A DNA stretch of 64,000 bases from Triplophysa rosa (lineage: Eukaryota; Chordata; Actinopteri; Cypriniformes; Nemacheilidae), in NCBI RefSeq assembly GCF_024868665.1, contig NC_079898.1, positions 7,459,485 to 7,523,484 of the forward strand. The letters are read 5' to 3'. A model generated the notes under the pieces. The model was not told the DNA's origin, did not search any database, and was given only the letters and a program-made list of their open reading frames with translations. The position numbers and the translations under genes are program-made. Positions 1 through 12,987 of the stretch are shown here, piece after piece. Positions within the stretch are counted from its first letter, which is position 1, and the number at the start of each line of letters is the position of its first letter.

Positions 1-990
1 ACCAGCAGTTCAAAAATTCACTTTTCAAATGGCTGTAACTTTTGAACCCATTGATCTACAGAAGTTCTATTCGGCACATGGCATCCACCCCTCACGCTCA
101 TCGCATTCCATGCATTACATTTAGACTCCGCACATTAGAGTAGAGGCCATCTTGAAAAGTACAGTATAGCTTTTTTTTCGTTTCTAGTCCTAGAAATTGT
201 GATCGATTGTTATGAAAATCGGCTCACACAATCTTTGGACTGAGCCGCACAGACGTAACCCTAATGAATAGCGATTTTTGCTGTTGTTAAAAAGTTACAA
301 TGTCGCGAAATTTTCAAAGTTTCAAAAACATGGATCTGTGTCCGTATCTTGGCTATTCTATTATCTATCGGTAGGAAACTCGGTACACTTCATCGAGACC
401 TCAGACTGGGGGTCTGTGCCAAAATGGGGAATGGCTCCACCTATGGGTCGCGAGATTTGAAAAATGCCTAGTTTTGCTCGTAACTTTTGAAATGTTTTTC
501 AGAAAATTGAGATCTCTGTGTCTACGGATTCCTCGTGTCATGCCGGATCGTACGATTATGATTCTGTCACGATTGGATGATCGGCCTGTCTGCCATTTTG
601 AAATTTGTCATTAATTGTGATATCTTTTAAACTGTATGATATATCGGCACCAAATTTGTTACGCGTCATTGAGTTTTTCTCTTGAAGTTTCAAGATACCG
701 CCACCTAGTGTTCATGAGATTGCTTATAACTCTTGAACGCCTTATCTGAAATTCGTTTTCTTACAATCATTATTTATCCTGGCCCGTGCCAATTCCATTG
801 ATGCCTCGTTTGTCATTTTCTAACATTCGGTTAATAACTTATTGTACAGCATGTGAAAAACAATTTTGTTTTCGCTGCTCATTTGACAAATGTGTCCTAT
901 TTTTTCCAAGTTCCGCTCATATGATCTTTGGACTGAGCTGCACAGAATTGGCCGAATTTTTGAGTTTTGCTCAACAGCGCTGTTGTGGGA
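1..990. other. Repeat-like non-coding flank, no gene seen
   Basis: No coding region is supported here. A motif beginning atctttggactgagc occurs twice, near 231 and near 924, and phrases resembling 'aacttttgaa' recur through the block. This suggests an old dispersed repeat with internal duplication that leads into the tRNA-like segment at 991. The short open frames have no recognisable domain. Family unknown. Confidence 0.4.
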
Positions 991-1070
991 GGTCGGCTCA
1001 GTGGTGAGACTCGCTAAGTCACTAGTGTGGAAGCTTTGGGGTCAGCGGATCGAATCCGACTGTGGGTGTG
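991..1070 (+). repeat. tRNA-derived SINE head
   Basis: The block resembles a degenerate tRNA. A box A-like stretch (ggctcagtggtgagactc) starts near 994, and a box B-like stretch (ggatcgaatcc) lies at 1047-1057. The spacing fits an internal RNA polymerase III promoter. There is no clean cloverleaf and no terminator immediately after, and T-rich repeat-like sequence follows, so a SINE or tRNA pseudogene is more likely than a working tRNA gene. Confidence 0.5.
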
Positions 1071-1638
1071 TTCTGTGCTTGTGTGTAAATTGTGTGCTTT
1101 GAGTTTGTTTTCACCTATTCTTCTCGACCTGCTTTTCCGTTTCTGCCTTTTTTTTCTCTTGTTTCTCTGTGCTTGCTGCATTTTGTGGCCTTGGCCCCGT
1201 GTCGCTGCTTGCAGCTATATTTGAATACATCATTTTGTTGTTAATTTTGTTGCCTAAAAAAGCATCCTGTCTTTGTACAGAAGTGAAAACTAGAGAAAGA
1301 TCTAAAATCACAGCATGATGATAAGATGTTCAAGCACAAAAGATTTCCCAGAAGGACAGCTTTTGTCTCTCAGAACATTCCCATCTTAAATACATAGCTG
1401 TCTACAATCCTTTCGAAATATGGGAACATTTCTTCGCCCTTCTCAGAACTGTCATTTTTATGCCTGATAACTTAAAAGATGACAAAAATTTGCCCAATAA
1501 TTGTTGTTGCCCGTTTATTTTACATTGTGAAGTGTCAAAAGTTTTAAAAATCACAGAGTTCAGGAAAGGAACGATTGAGATATGCCAGAAACATTTAAAT
1601 GTGTGTTCCCTTTAAGATATTTTTTTAATTCCTTTTCA

Positions 1639-1803
1639 GAGGTGGGTAGAGTATCCAAAATCTTTAGTCAAGTAAAGGTACAAGTAACTAGAGAAATTGT
1701 CACTCAAGTAAAAATAAAAGTCATTATTTTAAAAATTACTTGAGTAAAAGTAAAAAAGTATGCAATGAAAAAACTACTCAAGTAGCTAGTTACTAGTTAC
1801 TTT
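1639..1803. repeat. Quasi-periodic 'caagtaa' dispersed repeat
   Basis: The sequence is built from variants of acttgagtaaaagtaa and its near-copies, starting with gaggtgggtagagt. Repeats of this form are common in fish genomes. The class cannot be decided from sequence alone. Confidence 0.5.
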
Positions 1804-2452
1804 GTTTCTAATTATGTTTATATTATTAATATGAATTAAATTACAATAAAATTGATGGTTTTAATTATTGGTTGTAGGTTTATGTACATTATAGTCTTTC
1901 CTTACAGATTTTTTAACAACACTGCCACACACTTCGGTATTCTGTTCATCTGGTGTCAGGTTCAGGTACTGAGGTAAAGAAGGATGCAGAAAATCAATGG
2001 CTCAAAGTCATAGCTGTAATGAGTAAAGAGTTGTAATTTGAGGTAGTGACCAAAACCAAAGTGAGACGGTTGAGTGAAGTTTTAATCCGAAAGATGTAGG
2101 AGATGGGCTTGGTTTCAAACAATCATGAAATACTTTTGCTTGAACTTCATAACAGAGAATGATTCATCATTGTGCCATTCACCTGACCCATCCAAAACCA
2201 ATAGAAAACAGATTAAAAGCACATACTGGTGCAAAATGGACCCTTTTCCATGACTGTTCCATTTCCATGACAGCAATGTTGGCCAATGCAATGAGCTCTA
2301 AGTCAGCTCAGTGTTACCTTCAGCAACTCGGTTCTCAACCTTACGATGAGATCTTGAAGGCATCTCAATTGCTGAATCCATTCATTTTCTCAGAACCATC
2401 CAGAGATGCGAAGCAACAAAAATCAACTAAACATCTGAAGATGACAAGATGA
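1804..2452. other. No feature recognised
   Basis: AT-rich sequence. A 97-codon open frame (2159-2452) runs to the N but shows no recognisable domain, and I see no splice signals that would make it an exon. This is the unique-looking flank just outside the left palindrome arm. Confidence 0.4.
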
Positions 2453-2453
2453 N
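2453..2453. other. Single ambiguous base (N) at palindrome edge
   Basis: This is the only N in the window. It lies immediately before the first base of the left inverted-repeat arm (2454), whose partner base is 28364. The coincidence suggests either a scaffold join or gap-filled junction, or a base that consensus calling could not settle because reads from the two arms disagree there. Confidence 0.95.
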
Positions 2454-3869
2454 AGTGACATCCCCTCTCAGAATAGAAATTCATATATAGCTCTTGGAAG
2501 CAATAAACTGACAGGCGGACCAAATGGTGTCGATGGTCTTGGATGCGAGAATGTGACTGTCTGTCTGTCACGGCCCATCACAAAGACAGGTTTGGTGGTC
2601 AGGCAGATCATTAACAATGCTAATTAACTAGTGAGACTAGGCCTGTGTGTGTGCCATCAGATCCAACGCACCTGAGGGCCAGCAGAAACACACAACGTGC
2701 ATAACAATAATTTATAAACCAAACAATAAAAAAATTATGAAAATTTTATGTTGCCATATAAGTTGAAGTTATTTTTATTTCAGTTGTAGGTTTTTTTAGT
2801 TTTTATTTCTGTTCAGTTAATCATTTTTTATGAGGCAATATTTGTAATTATAATTTACTTAAGTTTTTCCTTAAAATTCGCTTCAGTAAACTATAATACA
2901 TATAATACAGAGCAAAGACACCGGTATTGTTCTGGCTGTTGTGCAAACTAGTAACTTGGTATTAGCACCTATTGTATTATTGCTCCTGTATGTGTCAGAG
3001 TCTCGTCTGTGCCCATGCCTGTTTTCCCCCTTTGGATAAAATCGTCTGCTAAATTACTAAATGTAAATGTATATACAGCACTATATAGCCATATAAGAAA
3101 CGTACAATTTATTTGTAAGAATTTATGATGACCTGGTTAAGGTTAGACATTTTTTGTTTATATGCAAATCTAGTCTTTTTACTGTTGAAACAATGATAAA
3201 GATATGTGCGTTTTTCACTATTTTACAATTGCATAAAAAATGGCTGGTCCAATCAGAATTCAACAGATTTTTTCACTCAATGAAAGTATTAAGTACACAC
3301 TTTTGTTTCTTGATTTATATTTTAGATGTACTGTAGATTTTCCAGTTCCATATTTTCACACAAGATTTTTTTTCACCTGCGTCCTGCTTACGTCCTTCAA
3401 ATTAGGCCCGAGGCTGCGGTTGCCACCGTCATCTCATATTTGCATGAGAGCCAGTGTAACCAATTCCAATTTCAGGCAGAATTTGTTTTTCAGGCCTCAT
3501 CCTCAAGTTTTAATTATAAAGTCAGTCGTTCAGAGAAGGTGCCCGGCGTGTTTCAGGTGGCTACTCTCTCACCGCCACAACTGAACCATGAAATTATTCG
3601 TAGGTCTAATCATTGACTAAACAATACAACATTAATTCAGGGAAAATGGATCAAAGTGATGTGTTCAGAGAATAGGAATAGGGTACTAAGGGTGCAGTGA
3701 AAGAAAAAACAACATTAGTATGTAGACCACAAGCCCTGCGCATGAATCCGAGAGGCTTCGGAAACACCACCGCATCCAACAATGAAGATTTTGTGCTTTG
3801 GAGGAAAATAAAGACTCGAGAAGAGTAATTACTTAAAACAGACGCTTCAATAATCGCAGAAAAAATGTA
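2454..3869. other. Outer left-arm segment without a gene
   Basis: No coding region is supported. The segment holds a SINE tail (3031-3068) and otherwise AT-rich sequence up to the Tc1 element. Short open frames of about 60-114 codons occur in both arms as mirror images, but none has a recognisable domain. Confidence 0.4.
3031..3068 (+). repeat. Fish SINE 3' tail fragment (left arm)
   Basis: The phrase ggataaaatcgtctgctaaa followed by a run of taaatg units matches the conserved 3' tail shared by several fish tRNA-derived SINEs. The tRNA-like head is not seen next to it, so this is a 5'-truncated fragment. The mirror copy is at 27750-27787. Confidence 0.6.
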
Positions 3870-5424
<1,555 letters not shown>

Positions 5425-5426
5425 TA

Positions 5427-6763
5427 TTTTGTAAGAGTTTAAGTTCTAACCTCAGCAGGCCATTTCTGGTGTTATTTACTGAAAGATATAAGTATTCCAT
5501 TACTAAAGAAAACGATCCATTGAATGACAGCATTCAGAACATAAACAACCTCATAGACCCTTAAAAGTGGCCTAATGATAGACATTAAACTCAACGACAA
5601 ACATTTCTGTGCAAATCCACTGACCCTGCCTGCAGTTAGAATTGACTGACAGCAGTACGGTCATTATCCTGTTCAATGTCACCAATAGCTGTAGAATGTA
5701 CCAAGGTAATTAGACGTTAGTACTTACACCCATGATGTGGTATCTATCACTTTACTCACTTTCTCTAACCTATGCTGTTTATTGCCTCTCTTTACTTTCA
5801 GCGTCTCCATCTATTTCTCAGATTCTCTTGACAGTCTGCTAGGAGATAAGAAAACCCTGATTGACACACCAATTTCCTTTCTGCCAGCACACGCCGAAGC
5901 CCAGATTTCTCAAAGTCTCTTCCCTTTCTGCGCCTCGGGTGGAACCAATGAGCAGAAATATGACTGAAAAGACATATCAGACTTCAGATAAAGCACTAAA
6001 AGAGCTACTGAATGTTAATATGTGATTAAAATAGACGCCGTATGAATGCCCTCTCGGTACCCTGAAAAGCAGTAAATAGTCTGGCTTTAAATCTTCAAAT
6101 TTGTTCTCTTTAAAGGTCACTGAGTTATATAAAAAGCTCTGAAATGCGGTGAGATGTAAATGGAAAATTAGCTATTTCCATGTTCAGTGGGATATGAACT
6201 GGATTTTTGCTGAAGGAATATTACGATTTCGAGTCGAGAACTAAAGAAATAGCTCGGGTTTGAAAACGTGATGATTCTCTACCCTTTTCAGAACTTTAAT
6301 ATGTAAAATCTCACGAAGAGCAGACTCTCACCTTGCGTCCCGGTTTGCATATTATTTAAAATACTTTATGAAGCTACAAATAGGGTGTCGTAAATCATGG
6401 GAACCATAGTATGCCAAGTATCTGCTGGATACGGTTTCCTTTGGATTTTTTAAACATGAGTGAATGCACAACGCTAATATTTCCCACAACCGCATACATT
6501 AAGAGGAGTTGGCGATGTTTGTTTTTGTTTTGTTTTCTGTTTTTCTATTGTCAGAGTCTACATGGTTACTACAACTAGCCCAAGATAAACCCCTTGAAAA
6601 ATCCTGAAGCCTTGCTTACAACACTCAAAACGATCTACTTTAAACATGCAAAGTATATACTTTTTGTGTGTAGTAGGCTCTATAAGTATGCCAAACAGGT
6701 CACAAATTCAGACCATTGCTGTAATGTGTCCTCTCTTCCTAAAATTTATATAAGCCTATTTAA
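5427..6763. other. Left-arm segment without a gene
   Basis: Non-coding sequence between the Tc1 element and the TTAA MITE. The mirror is 24053-25389. No domain, RNA gene or terminal repeat was recognised in it. Confidence 0.4.
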
Positions 6764-7329
6764 AGGGGTCAGTATGACATCGGCTAAAACAAATATGCAT
6801 CGTTTTTTATAGATGTAACTAATGTGTATACACGATTTAAGGTTAAAAAACGCTGTATTTTCCACATACCGTGCATGTTTGTATCTCCTCTTTGCCCCGC
6901 CTCTCTGAAACGCGTGGATTTTTACAAAGCTCATGGCTCTGAAAAGCGAGGTGTGCTATGATTGGCCAGTTACACCACGTAGTGATTGGTCGAATACTGC
7001 AAGCGTGTAGGAAATGTAACGCCTCTTACCATATTTGGAACATCAGGTTCCAAAGCAATTGTAGCTGACAGGATACGCCACCTTACTTGCGTATACATTT
7101 GGGGGTCTTAGTCAAATCATACCACCAACTGAGGTAGATTTGTGGGAGTGTGGTTACACGAAGGCGTTTCAGGCAGGTCTGGCGTGAGCATTCGCTTTTA
7201 GATAGAATGCAATCTTTTGTTCCCGACACTTTACCTGACATTTTTGCAGTTTTACGTGTCTAATACATGCATGGGCAACTTAAACACACCAAAGACACAG
7301 AAAAACACGTATTCGGCCATATGACCCCT
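6764..7329. mobile_element. MITE with TTAA target sites (left arm)
   Basis: The ends are inverted repeats beginning aggggtca. The element is bordered by TTAA on both sides (6760-6763 and 7330-7333), as in piggyBac-type insertions. It has no coding capacity, so it is a non-autonomous DNA element. The superfamily is inferred from the TTAA target alone. Confidence 0.7.
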
Positions 7330-7333
7330 TTAA

Positions 7334-8148
7334 CATTTATCAATTATGGCCCCAAAGGACTGAATTGTTTTCTAAACAGAATAATGCAAAACTGTAAAAG
7401 TTGCAGAATCCCTCCTGCCTCCTGTTCTGCATTCAGAATCACTTAAATCATCCGCTCGCGCAGCGTCTGAGCGCTGACAGCGAGAATACGTCAAAGCGTG
7501 CTGCGTCAAAGCAACTTTCCGCTTTGGACATGGAGAAAAAGAGCTAAGACGAATGTGGATACATATTAAAGCAAATTATTCTTTGCCCACAGACAGTCTA
7601 GAGGCAGGAAAGACACTTAACTGCAAAAATCAATAGCAATTTATTCTCTCCTTGGAATCCAAACACAGAGAGTAAATAATCCTGTCCCTCTGAACTCCTA
7701 TCCTGAGAGACGACAAACACGACGATCCCTCTCTCTCTCTTTCTCTCACCCCTGACACTAAATTTTCTCTCTCTCTCTTACTGAGTTTATAAGCAGACCT
7801 TCCTGACCCCATTCTGATCACTTCCACTTTGGACAGATATCTCCTGTCAATCTGACTCTCTTCCTCTCCACCAGAGGACAGCACAGGAGAAACATTTGTA
7901 CTGAACATAATAAATTACCCACTTGTTTTGGATATCAGACACATCTGATGGCTAAACCGGCCTGATTCAATCTTGAGCTACTTTACCTATTTGTCAGCTC
8001 ATAATGTAAGTGTCCTTTAAACACACCGGAGTGCTTGTTAATGATAAAACAACCCAGCATAGGTTCATTTACAAACCAGCGGTTGTCCCTTTTTGACCCA
8101 ACACTGGGTTGAAAATACTATATGTCATTAACCATCCGATCTTCTTTT
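7334..8148. other. Left-arm segment with CT-rich tract, no gene
   Basis: The main landmark is a pyrimidine-rich stretch at about 7726-7780, made of two blocks of ct repeats; its mirror is the ga-rich stretch at about 23029-23084. A 92-codon frame on the minus strand (7630-7908) is mirrored in the right arm but is low-complexity and has no domain. Confidence 0.4.
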
Positions 8149-9366
8149 CTTTATTTATATAGCACATTTAAAAACAACCATAGCTTGACCAAAGTCCTGT
8201 ATATAGCAGATACGTAAAACAAAAGAAAAACAAGACAACAGACTGGTAATTAAGAAAGGGATTGAAAGACATAAAAAATACCTAAAAATAGTACAAATCG
8301 GAAAGGTGATTAAATAATGCAACAAGAGCAAAACTTTCAAGTCACAATTTGATCATGTAAATGCGATTTGAGCATGGACTTAAAAACAGACAAGAGGATG
8401 TGTCATGGTTCTGCCCCACCTTGTCTTGCTTTTCTTGACCTAGTAGCAGAACCATGATAGAACCTCTTGTTTTATGTGGAGAGAGTCAGTTTTGGCATTC
8501 CATATACTCCCTCTCTCCGGTGTGGTGTCTCTGTTCCCGCCCTTTCGTCTCCTCGTTATTGTTTGTTAATTAGTTCATGTCCTGCACCTGTTCCCTCTTG
8601 ATTTATCCCCTTTATAATGCCCTTGTGTCTTCTGTCTCGTGCTGGTTCATTGTACTGTCGTGTGTGTGTGTGTCATATGTGGTGAGTTCCTGTCTTGTCA
8701 GTGTAGTTTAGTTTATTTTGTAGTTGTGATGTGTTTTAGTCTAGTCCTGTTAGTTTAGTTAGTCTTGTTCCTGTTTCCCTGTTTTGTTTTGTTACCCCCA
8801 CGTGGGTCTTTGTTTTGTATTTATATTTTATTAAATGTCTTGTTAACCCCTTACCCGCTGTCTGCACCTGGGTCCTCTGTCTCCGTGTCTCTCACCACCC
8901 ACGTTCATGACAGGATGCTGTTCGGATCTCTACCGGAAAGTTGTTCCATGAAGTTGGGCCAGCAATCGCAAACAGCCGGTCACCCCAGTGCTTAAGTCTA
9001 GACCTTGGAACCGATAGCATTTTTTAATGTCCCGACCTAAGCGGTAGAGTTTTGTGGATTCAACAACACAGAGAGATAAGCAGGAGCGATATTATGTAAC
9101 GATTTATACACCAAAATAAGTATTTTAAAATCCACTCTGAGCTTAACGGGAAGCCACTGCAATAATAGCAAAACTGTAAACGCTCCAAAGAAGATGATTT
9201 ATTCCATAATAATGAGAATTGCAGTAGTCTAACCGAGAAGAGACAAAAGCATGAATGAGTGTTTCAAAGTTTTCTCTTGACAGAAAAGTTTTAACTTTAG
9301 CAAGGCGAAGAAGGTGCAAAAAACACGATTTGACCACTGCGTTTATCTGCTTATCAAACCTGAGAC
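8149..9366 (-). mobile_element. L2/CR1-like LINE 3' end (left arm)
   Basis: On the minus strand the sequence encodes the C-terminal end of a LINE reverse transcriptase, with HAFVSSRLDYCN near the start and an LPV..RVDFKIL block after it. It then runs into a 3' tail ending gctatataaataaag. The frame is broken by stops and the 5' part of the LINE is missing. A solo LTR (8401-8912) interrupts it. The upstream piece of the same LINE is at 10385-10507, beyond a 1-kb insertion. Confidence 0.8.
8401..8912 (+). mobile_element. Solo LTR, present only in the left arm
   Basis: The element starts tgtcatggttctgcc and ends gttcatgaca. It is flanked by a 5-bp target duplication, ggatg (8396-8400 and 8913-8917). 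A TATA-like ctttataat and an attaaa polyadenylation-type signal lie inside. The right arm has the uninterrupted site with one copy of the 5-mer (22409-22413), so this is a post-duplication insertion or a haplotype difference. Related LTRs occur at 36683, 38364 and 52765. Confidence 0.93.
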
Positions 9367-10384
9367 CAGTGTCAGGGCTCCAGACTAACTTTTTTTACTA
9401 GGAGCACTGTACCCCCGACTTAAAATTTATGGGAGACTGGTATCTGAATTCATTTGAACCAACAGAATTTGTGCTTGTCAAAAAGTATATATTTAACTGT
9501 TTAGAGTGTTACACATTAAAGCAAAATGAAAGGTCTCGTGTTATTACGTTCTTACGATGATTTTATGCGTAAGGACAATTTTCCTCATGTTCACACGACA
9601 CATGAAAATGTAACGTCAAATAAAATTTAACAAGAGCATTCGCTATGAAGGTAAATTCGTGCCAAAAAGGTTTGCATGCGCAGGATAACATTTGTAAAAG
9701 CGTACGTGACATTGCAAGCATAAAATAAATTTGCATTCGCAAAAAGGTTTTGTAAAGGTGTAAATCAAGCTGCAAGCGAAAGAAAACAAGTTTTGCAGCA
9801 TTGTATCATTTTTCGTAAGCGTAATTCATGTGTTGTGAAATGGCAACTTCATATTACGTCAAATAATTATGATCTGTATTCTTCTGACCTCCGTTTTTTT
9901 CACGCTTACACTTTTTACACATTTTTTGCGCTTAAATACGGCCAAAAGCATTGCGAGTCTGTAAATAGAGGTGTGCAAACACAATGGTGTTATGAACTGC
10001 AAAACTGATTCATCGCGCAGAACCTGTCTTTGTGTTTCCTGAACTCCTTCCTGATATACGTCTCGTATATCAAAATCGTTCGTCCTCGGGCTCAAGAAAT
10101 CCATCACAGCAAACAGCGACTCATAGTAATGCGTTCACGTTGTGTGTGTGTAATCTTGTCAATGATGACCTGGATTGTGCACATCTGTGACAGTGGGAAA
10201 CAGTGACACGTGAGTGACCTGTGCACTGGCGCGCAGTTGACTACACACAGCATGCACTGGTAGCGGGCTCGCGTTCTACTAGTCTTTCATGAAATAACAA
10301 CTAGAAGTTATTCCAAATTTGCAGGTCGTACATGCGCGAGTACTTGTAAAAAAATGCTTGCGCTGCCTCGAAAACTGAGAGTAC
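9367..10384. repeat. Insertion splitting the LINE (left arm)
   Basis: This roughly 1-kb block lies between two pieces of one LINE reverse transcriptase. One end reads cagggctccagactaac, resembling a hAT-type terminus. I cannot identify a matching second terminus or target duplication. Part of it is built from loosely repeated gcgaatgcaaa-like units. Confidence 0.5.
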
Positions 10385-10507
10385 ATCAAAACAGAAACCT
10401 AAACATTTTACACTAGGGTTCACCCATTTTGTTAGAGAACCAAGCTCATGACTGCCAGCATTAAAAGCGTCACTTAGTCCGAATATAATGACTTCCGTTT
10501 TTTGATG
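10385..10507 (-). mobile_element. LINE reverse-transcriptase fragment (left arm)
   Basis: The minus-strand translation contains KTEVIIFG and a VKCLGFCFD block. These form the segment of an L2-type reverse transcriptase that directly precedes the DKQINAVVKS block of 8149-9366. The two pieces were once contiguous and are now separated by about 1 kb of other repeat. Confidence 0.75.
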
Positions 10508-11919
10508 CCTACTAAACATAACCATTGCCTGAATTTATCACACGTTTTTTTTTTATCAGTCTGCATGGAAACAAAGTTGTATTACAATGAGCTATAATGT
10601 ATTGCCGTTTGTCCAGATAGTGGCATTTATAATGATTTAGATTTTCTCAAACCTGCAAAACAATCACTACATACCACATTTACACTTTTATCTAAACAGT
10701 ACAAAAGTGCACATGATGTGCCTTCTCTGAGAGTCAAAATGTGACCTTGTGACCATGTTGAGCTATAAAGGGTGCATTTACTCTAACCCCCTAGCTAGTC
10801 TCAGCCTCACACGTCACACCAAGGGATCGTTGTTTGAACGTCTGATGCATTTGGCACACTTGTCTGGAAACACTTCAGCACGTTCGAAGTCGACACCTGA
10901 TTGGTTGAAATATACAGGATGTCCGGAAGACTTGTGTGTTGCGTTCTTTAACGGTCCACCTGGAAAAAACACGAAGCCATCTGATCTAAGAAGTAAGCTG
11001 TAGTGTTTGCAACGGTTGCAATAAGAATTCATCACGATCTACTAAACGTGAAATTCTCAAAAGTATGCAAGGTTCACGGCACACCATAAACTCATAAACA
11101 TTGTTGTTGCTGTTAACTTTTGACATGTTCGTGAATGTATCGGTCTGTATCGTTTTTTTATGGGTTTTTGGTTAAATGCCTAAAATAAGGTCTGTGGTTA
11201 ACAAAAAGCTGTGAATAGTTTTACTTTTTACTCACCAGTTAACCGCTCGTGAAATATAAAGCTTTCACACGTCTTAAAAATGATGGTTGCGGTTATATGT
11301 CAGCATGCATAAAAATAGTACAAATAATTCATAACCGTGCATATAAAGCTCACAAATAATGCAACATGGCCACAAATCTCTTATTTTTTATTCATATTTC
11401 TCTTATTTGTCAGATTTCATAAAAGATTTCAGACATAAAAGGGTGTTATTTTAGACATGCTGTTGTATTACTAGGATGCTTTGACAAATCAAAACTATAT
11501 AGTGTCTCTCACCTTACAATACTAGTGAGGGTGACAAAAGAGTGAAGAAAACTGATAAGAAAATGATACTCATTCATAGGATGAAGTGTTCAGTCGGTGC
11601 CTAAAATAGTGCAGAATTCTCTTAAATGCAGGAGGTTTTTTTGAGGCTGACAATTTTACCGTGTTGTAACACTTGTTCTGCAGGGATGGCAGAAGAGGCT
11701 CGGCGGTACAGACTATGTTCTGTCACAACTCCAAGTTTCCATTTCTAAATCTTCAGCAAGCAAATCTTTTAGCACAAAGCTGTCTGACAGCTGGCTCTCA
11801 AAAGAGTAAAACAAACGCATTTCACATTTAAGTGCTTTACATTTAAGAAATATTTTTTAGGGGCGAGAATATAGAACATAAAAGTTATTTTATTCATAAC
11901 AGTTCAGGATAGTTCACCC
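10508..11919. other. Left-arm segment without a gene
   Basis: AT-rich DNA with no supported gene. Its mirror is 19408-20818. The open frames of 73-84 codons present in both arms have no recognisable domain. Confidence 0.35.
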
Positions 11920-12005
11920 TAGTGATGGGCGATATTCTCTATAATCAGATCGATCTATCGCCAGCCTGTGGATCGCCGATACACGATAGTATCGAGGGGT
12001 GGGGC
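11920..12005. repeat. hAT-like terminus (left arm)
   Basis: The sequence begins tagtgatgggcgatattc and continues with nested gatcgat/tatcg palindromic words, as in hAT-family ends. The opposite terminus was not found, so this is a fragment. The mirror end is at about 19320-19407. Confidence 0.4.
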
Positions 12006-12060
12006 AATTTACGCATTTATCTATGACAAGCTGGATTTGTGGACAAAAACAGAAGCTTAC

Positions 12061-12390
12061 TGTAATAAAGTTCAATAGAAGGGAAGGAAGGAGGCGGGAA
12101 CCGGCGAACATTAACAAACTTTAATTCAAAAATAAACAAACAATAATCCAAGAATAAAAGACCGGCAGCCACCTCACGGTCGACTGCCGGCCACACAAAC
12201 ATAAACAAACTTAATAGTTTCCGGGCCCGGGTCCTCTCTCTCGATGGTCCGGTCGCTCGTCCTCTTATGCTCCCGAGCTCCCCCATGAGGCATGCGGGGA
12301 CCGGCGGTCGCACAGCTGACACTCGTTGCCACTTACGCGCCTTACCCGCCTTACCCGCCCCACGGCTCTCGCCCCGCCTTCCTCGCTACA
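12061..12390 (-). mobile_element. 330-bp solo LTR (left arm)
   Basis: The element has TG...CA ends (tgtaataaag at the left, cctcgctaca at the right on the plus strand). It is flanked by a perfect 5-bp target duplication, cttac (12056-12060 and 12391-12395). Read on the minus strand it has a GC-rich 5' half and an AT-rich 3' half. No internal region is present, so it is a solo LTR. It predates the duplication, because the mirror copy has the same duplicated site. Confidence 0.85.
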
Positions 12391-12987
12391 CTTACGTGGC
12401 AAGAAAATGCTCATGTGTGACTGCAATTAGCATTCTATCAGAGTTTAAGTTCAGTGCAGTTGGCTACATTGTTCCCACCGCAACCTTTTAAACGAGAGAA
12501 AGTAAACTATTGCTGTAAGTCAGTATCATTCATCCAAATGCGCCTTTGATGCCCGCGTGCGCTGTTATTACTTGATTGCCAAACGGGAAAAACCCGAGCC
12601 GCATGCATTTCAAGCTCTCTTGCACGAAGAAATGCACAATGCACGTTTGTAATATTAATTTGCAACATATATTTGGCAAACAGTCAACTATCGGCCTTTT
12701 CATACCGCATGCGTAAGCAGCGTGTATGCGGAGCGGGAGCAGCGTGTAGGGGGAGCGTTGGCGCCACGTGTCCATTGTCCTTTCACACCAGCAGCGTATG
12801 CAATGCGCACTGCGCTGCCTGGGTTCCACGTACAACATTGCAATTTCGCATTACGGTACTTTAAATACATCAATGAGCAAAATATCTTCCAGAACTTCAT
12901 CAAAAAGATTATTTCATGTAGATTTATCCGCCTGATTCATGCTCTTTTAGATCAACGTAGTACAAGTTATGATTAAAAAGCCATCGT
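12391..12987. other. Left-arm segment between LTRs, no gene
   Basis: Repeat-like DNA with GC-rich words such as gcgtatgcggagcgggagc near 12720. No coding region is supported. The mirror is 18338-18929. Confidence 0.35.

Noticed and set aside
991..1070. Possible functional tRNA
   Set aside because: The A and B boxes are tRNA-like but I cannot fold a full cloverleaf, and no T-run terminator follows at the expected place.
2159..2452. 97-codon frame next to the N
   Set aside because: No recognised domain, no convincing splice sites, and its end is set by the palindrome junction.
5571..5580. atgatag word as parkin exon 1 end
   Set aside because: It is followed by ac rather than a GT donor, and it lies in a duplicated, repeat-filled arm.
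12267..12838. Several 60-102-codon frames in both arms
   Set aside because: They lie in or beside a solo LTR with GC-rich sequence and overlap each other on both strands. Mirror copies exist only because the arms are duplicated.
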